A stretch of 34,819 nucleotides of DNA from Thermaceae bacterium. GTDB lineage: Bacteria; Deinococcota; Deinococci; Deinococcales; Marinithermaceae. Shown in pieces: positions 34,804 through 34,819 of the stretch. Below the pieces are notes generated by a model. It saw only the letters and a program-made list of their open reading frames with translations, searched no databases and was not told the DNA's origin. Position numbers and translations under genes: made by a program. Each line of letters opens with the position of its first letter. Position 1 is the stretch's first letter. The stretch is from NCBI GenBank assembly GCA_026987375.1, contig JALSMT010000083.1:1-34819 (forward strand), given 5' to 3'.

Positions 34804-34819
34804 AAAAAGAACCCTGCAA

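Noticed and set aside
1-34819. Mobile element, CRISPR array, prophage or defence island
   Set aside because: No transposase, integrase, terminal inverted repeats, target duplications or regularly spaced repeats were seen; gene content is metabolic and uniform in composition.

Overview
The window reads as a dense, GC-rich (about 60 %) chromosomal stretch of a member of the Deinococcota. The main evidence is a 14-gene complex I operon in the Thermus gene order (A-B-C-D-E-F-G-H-I-J-K-L-M-N). Its subunits resemble Thermus thermophilus Nqo proteins down to the residue numbers of most iron-sulfur ligands. Further support comes from candidate leaderless starts (a TANNNT -10 box 6-7 nt before the start codon) and a TmrAB-like ABC exporter pair. 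I cannot fix the genus; Thermales or Trueperaceae are both possible. No tRNA, rRNA, IS element, CRISPR array or prophage gene is visible.

Layout. 1-84: last 27 codons of a delta-60-repeat-like protein, then a strong hairpin. 248-517: small unknown protein. 730-14721: nuoA-nuoN on the + strand, with nearly all genes overlapping or abutting, ended by a hairpin at 14734-14766 shared with the convergent glutaryl-CoA dehydrogenase gene. 16227-19723: TAXI-type TRAP transporter operon (periplasmic receptor, DUF1850 protein, fused DctQM permease) behind a good sigma-70-type promoter, ended by a 17-bp hairpin. 19788-20978: MFS exporter whose predicted promoter lies inside that hairpin. 20975-24709 (- strand): small-molecule kinase-like protein, uracil phosphoribosyltransferase, WecA/TagO-type GlcNAc-1-P transferase, UDP-GlcNAc 2-epimerase. 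24804-25928: radical SAM protein. 25925-27493 (- strand): stand-alone dsRNA-binding-domain protein followed by an NnrS-like membrane protein. 27588-30406: NarL-type response regulator, M20 peptidase, small unknown protein and a protein faintly like the DUF2229/activase-associated family. 30433-33998: two half-ABC exporters forming an asymmetric heterodimer. 33999-34760 (- strand): fumarylacetoacetate hydrolase family protein.

How the genes work together. The nuo operon supplies the proton-pumping NADH:quinone oxidoreductase. Two features set it apart: NuoG has lost all four ligands of the off-pathway N7 cluster, and NuoH has Met where a near-universal Glu is expected at the end of TM1. Glutaryl-CoA dehydrogenase, the TRAP importer, the FAH-family hydrolase and the peptidase suggest use of amino acids and organic acids as respiratory fuel. 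WecA plus the epimerase point to a lipid-linked surface polysaccharide containing ManNAc.

Gene packing is extreme. Three of four convergent pairs end with stop codons that overlap or abut, with no room for a terminator. I found no clear-cut new multi-gene system. The most unusual items are the N7-less NuoG and the NuoH substitution, the dyad in the nuo leader, the promoter embedded in a terminator, and the small clusters around the dsRNA-binding protein and the response regulator.
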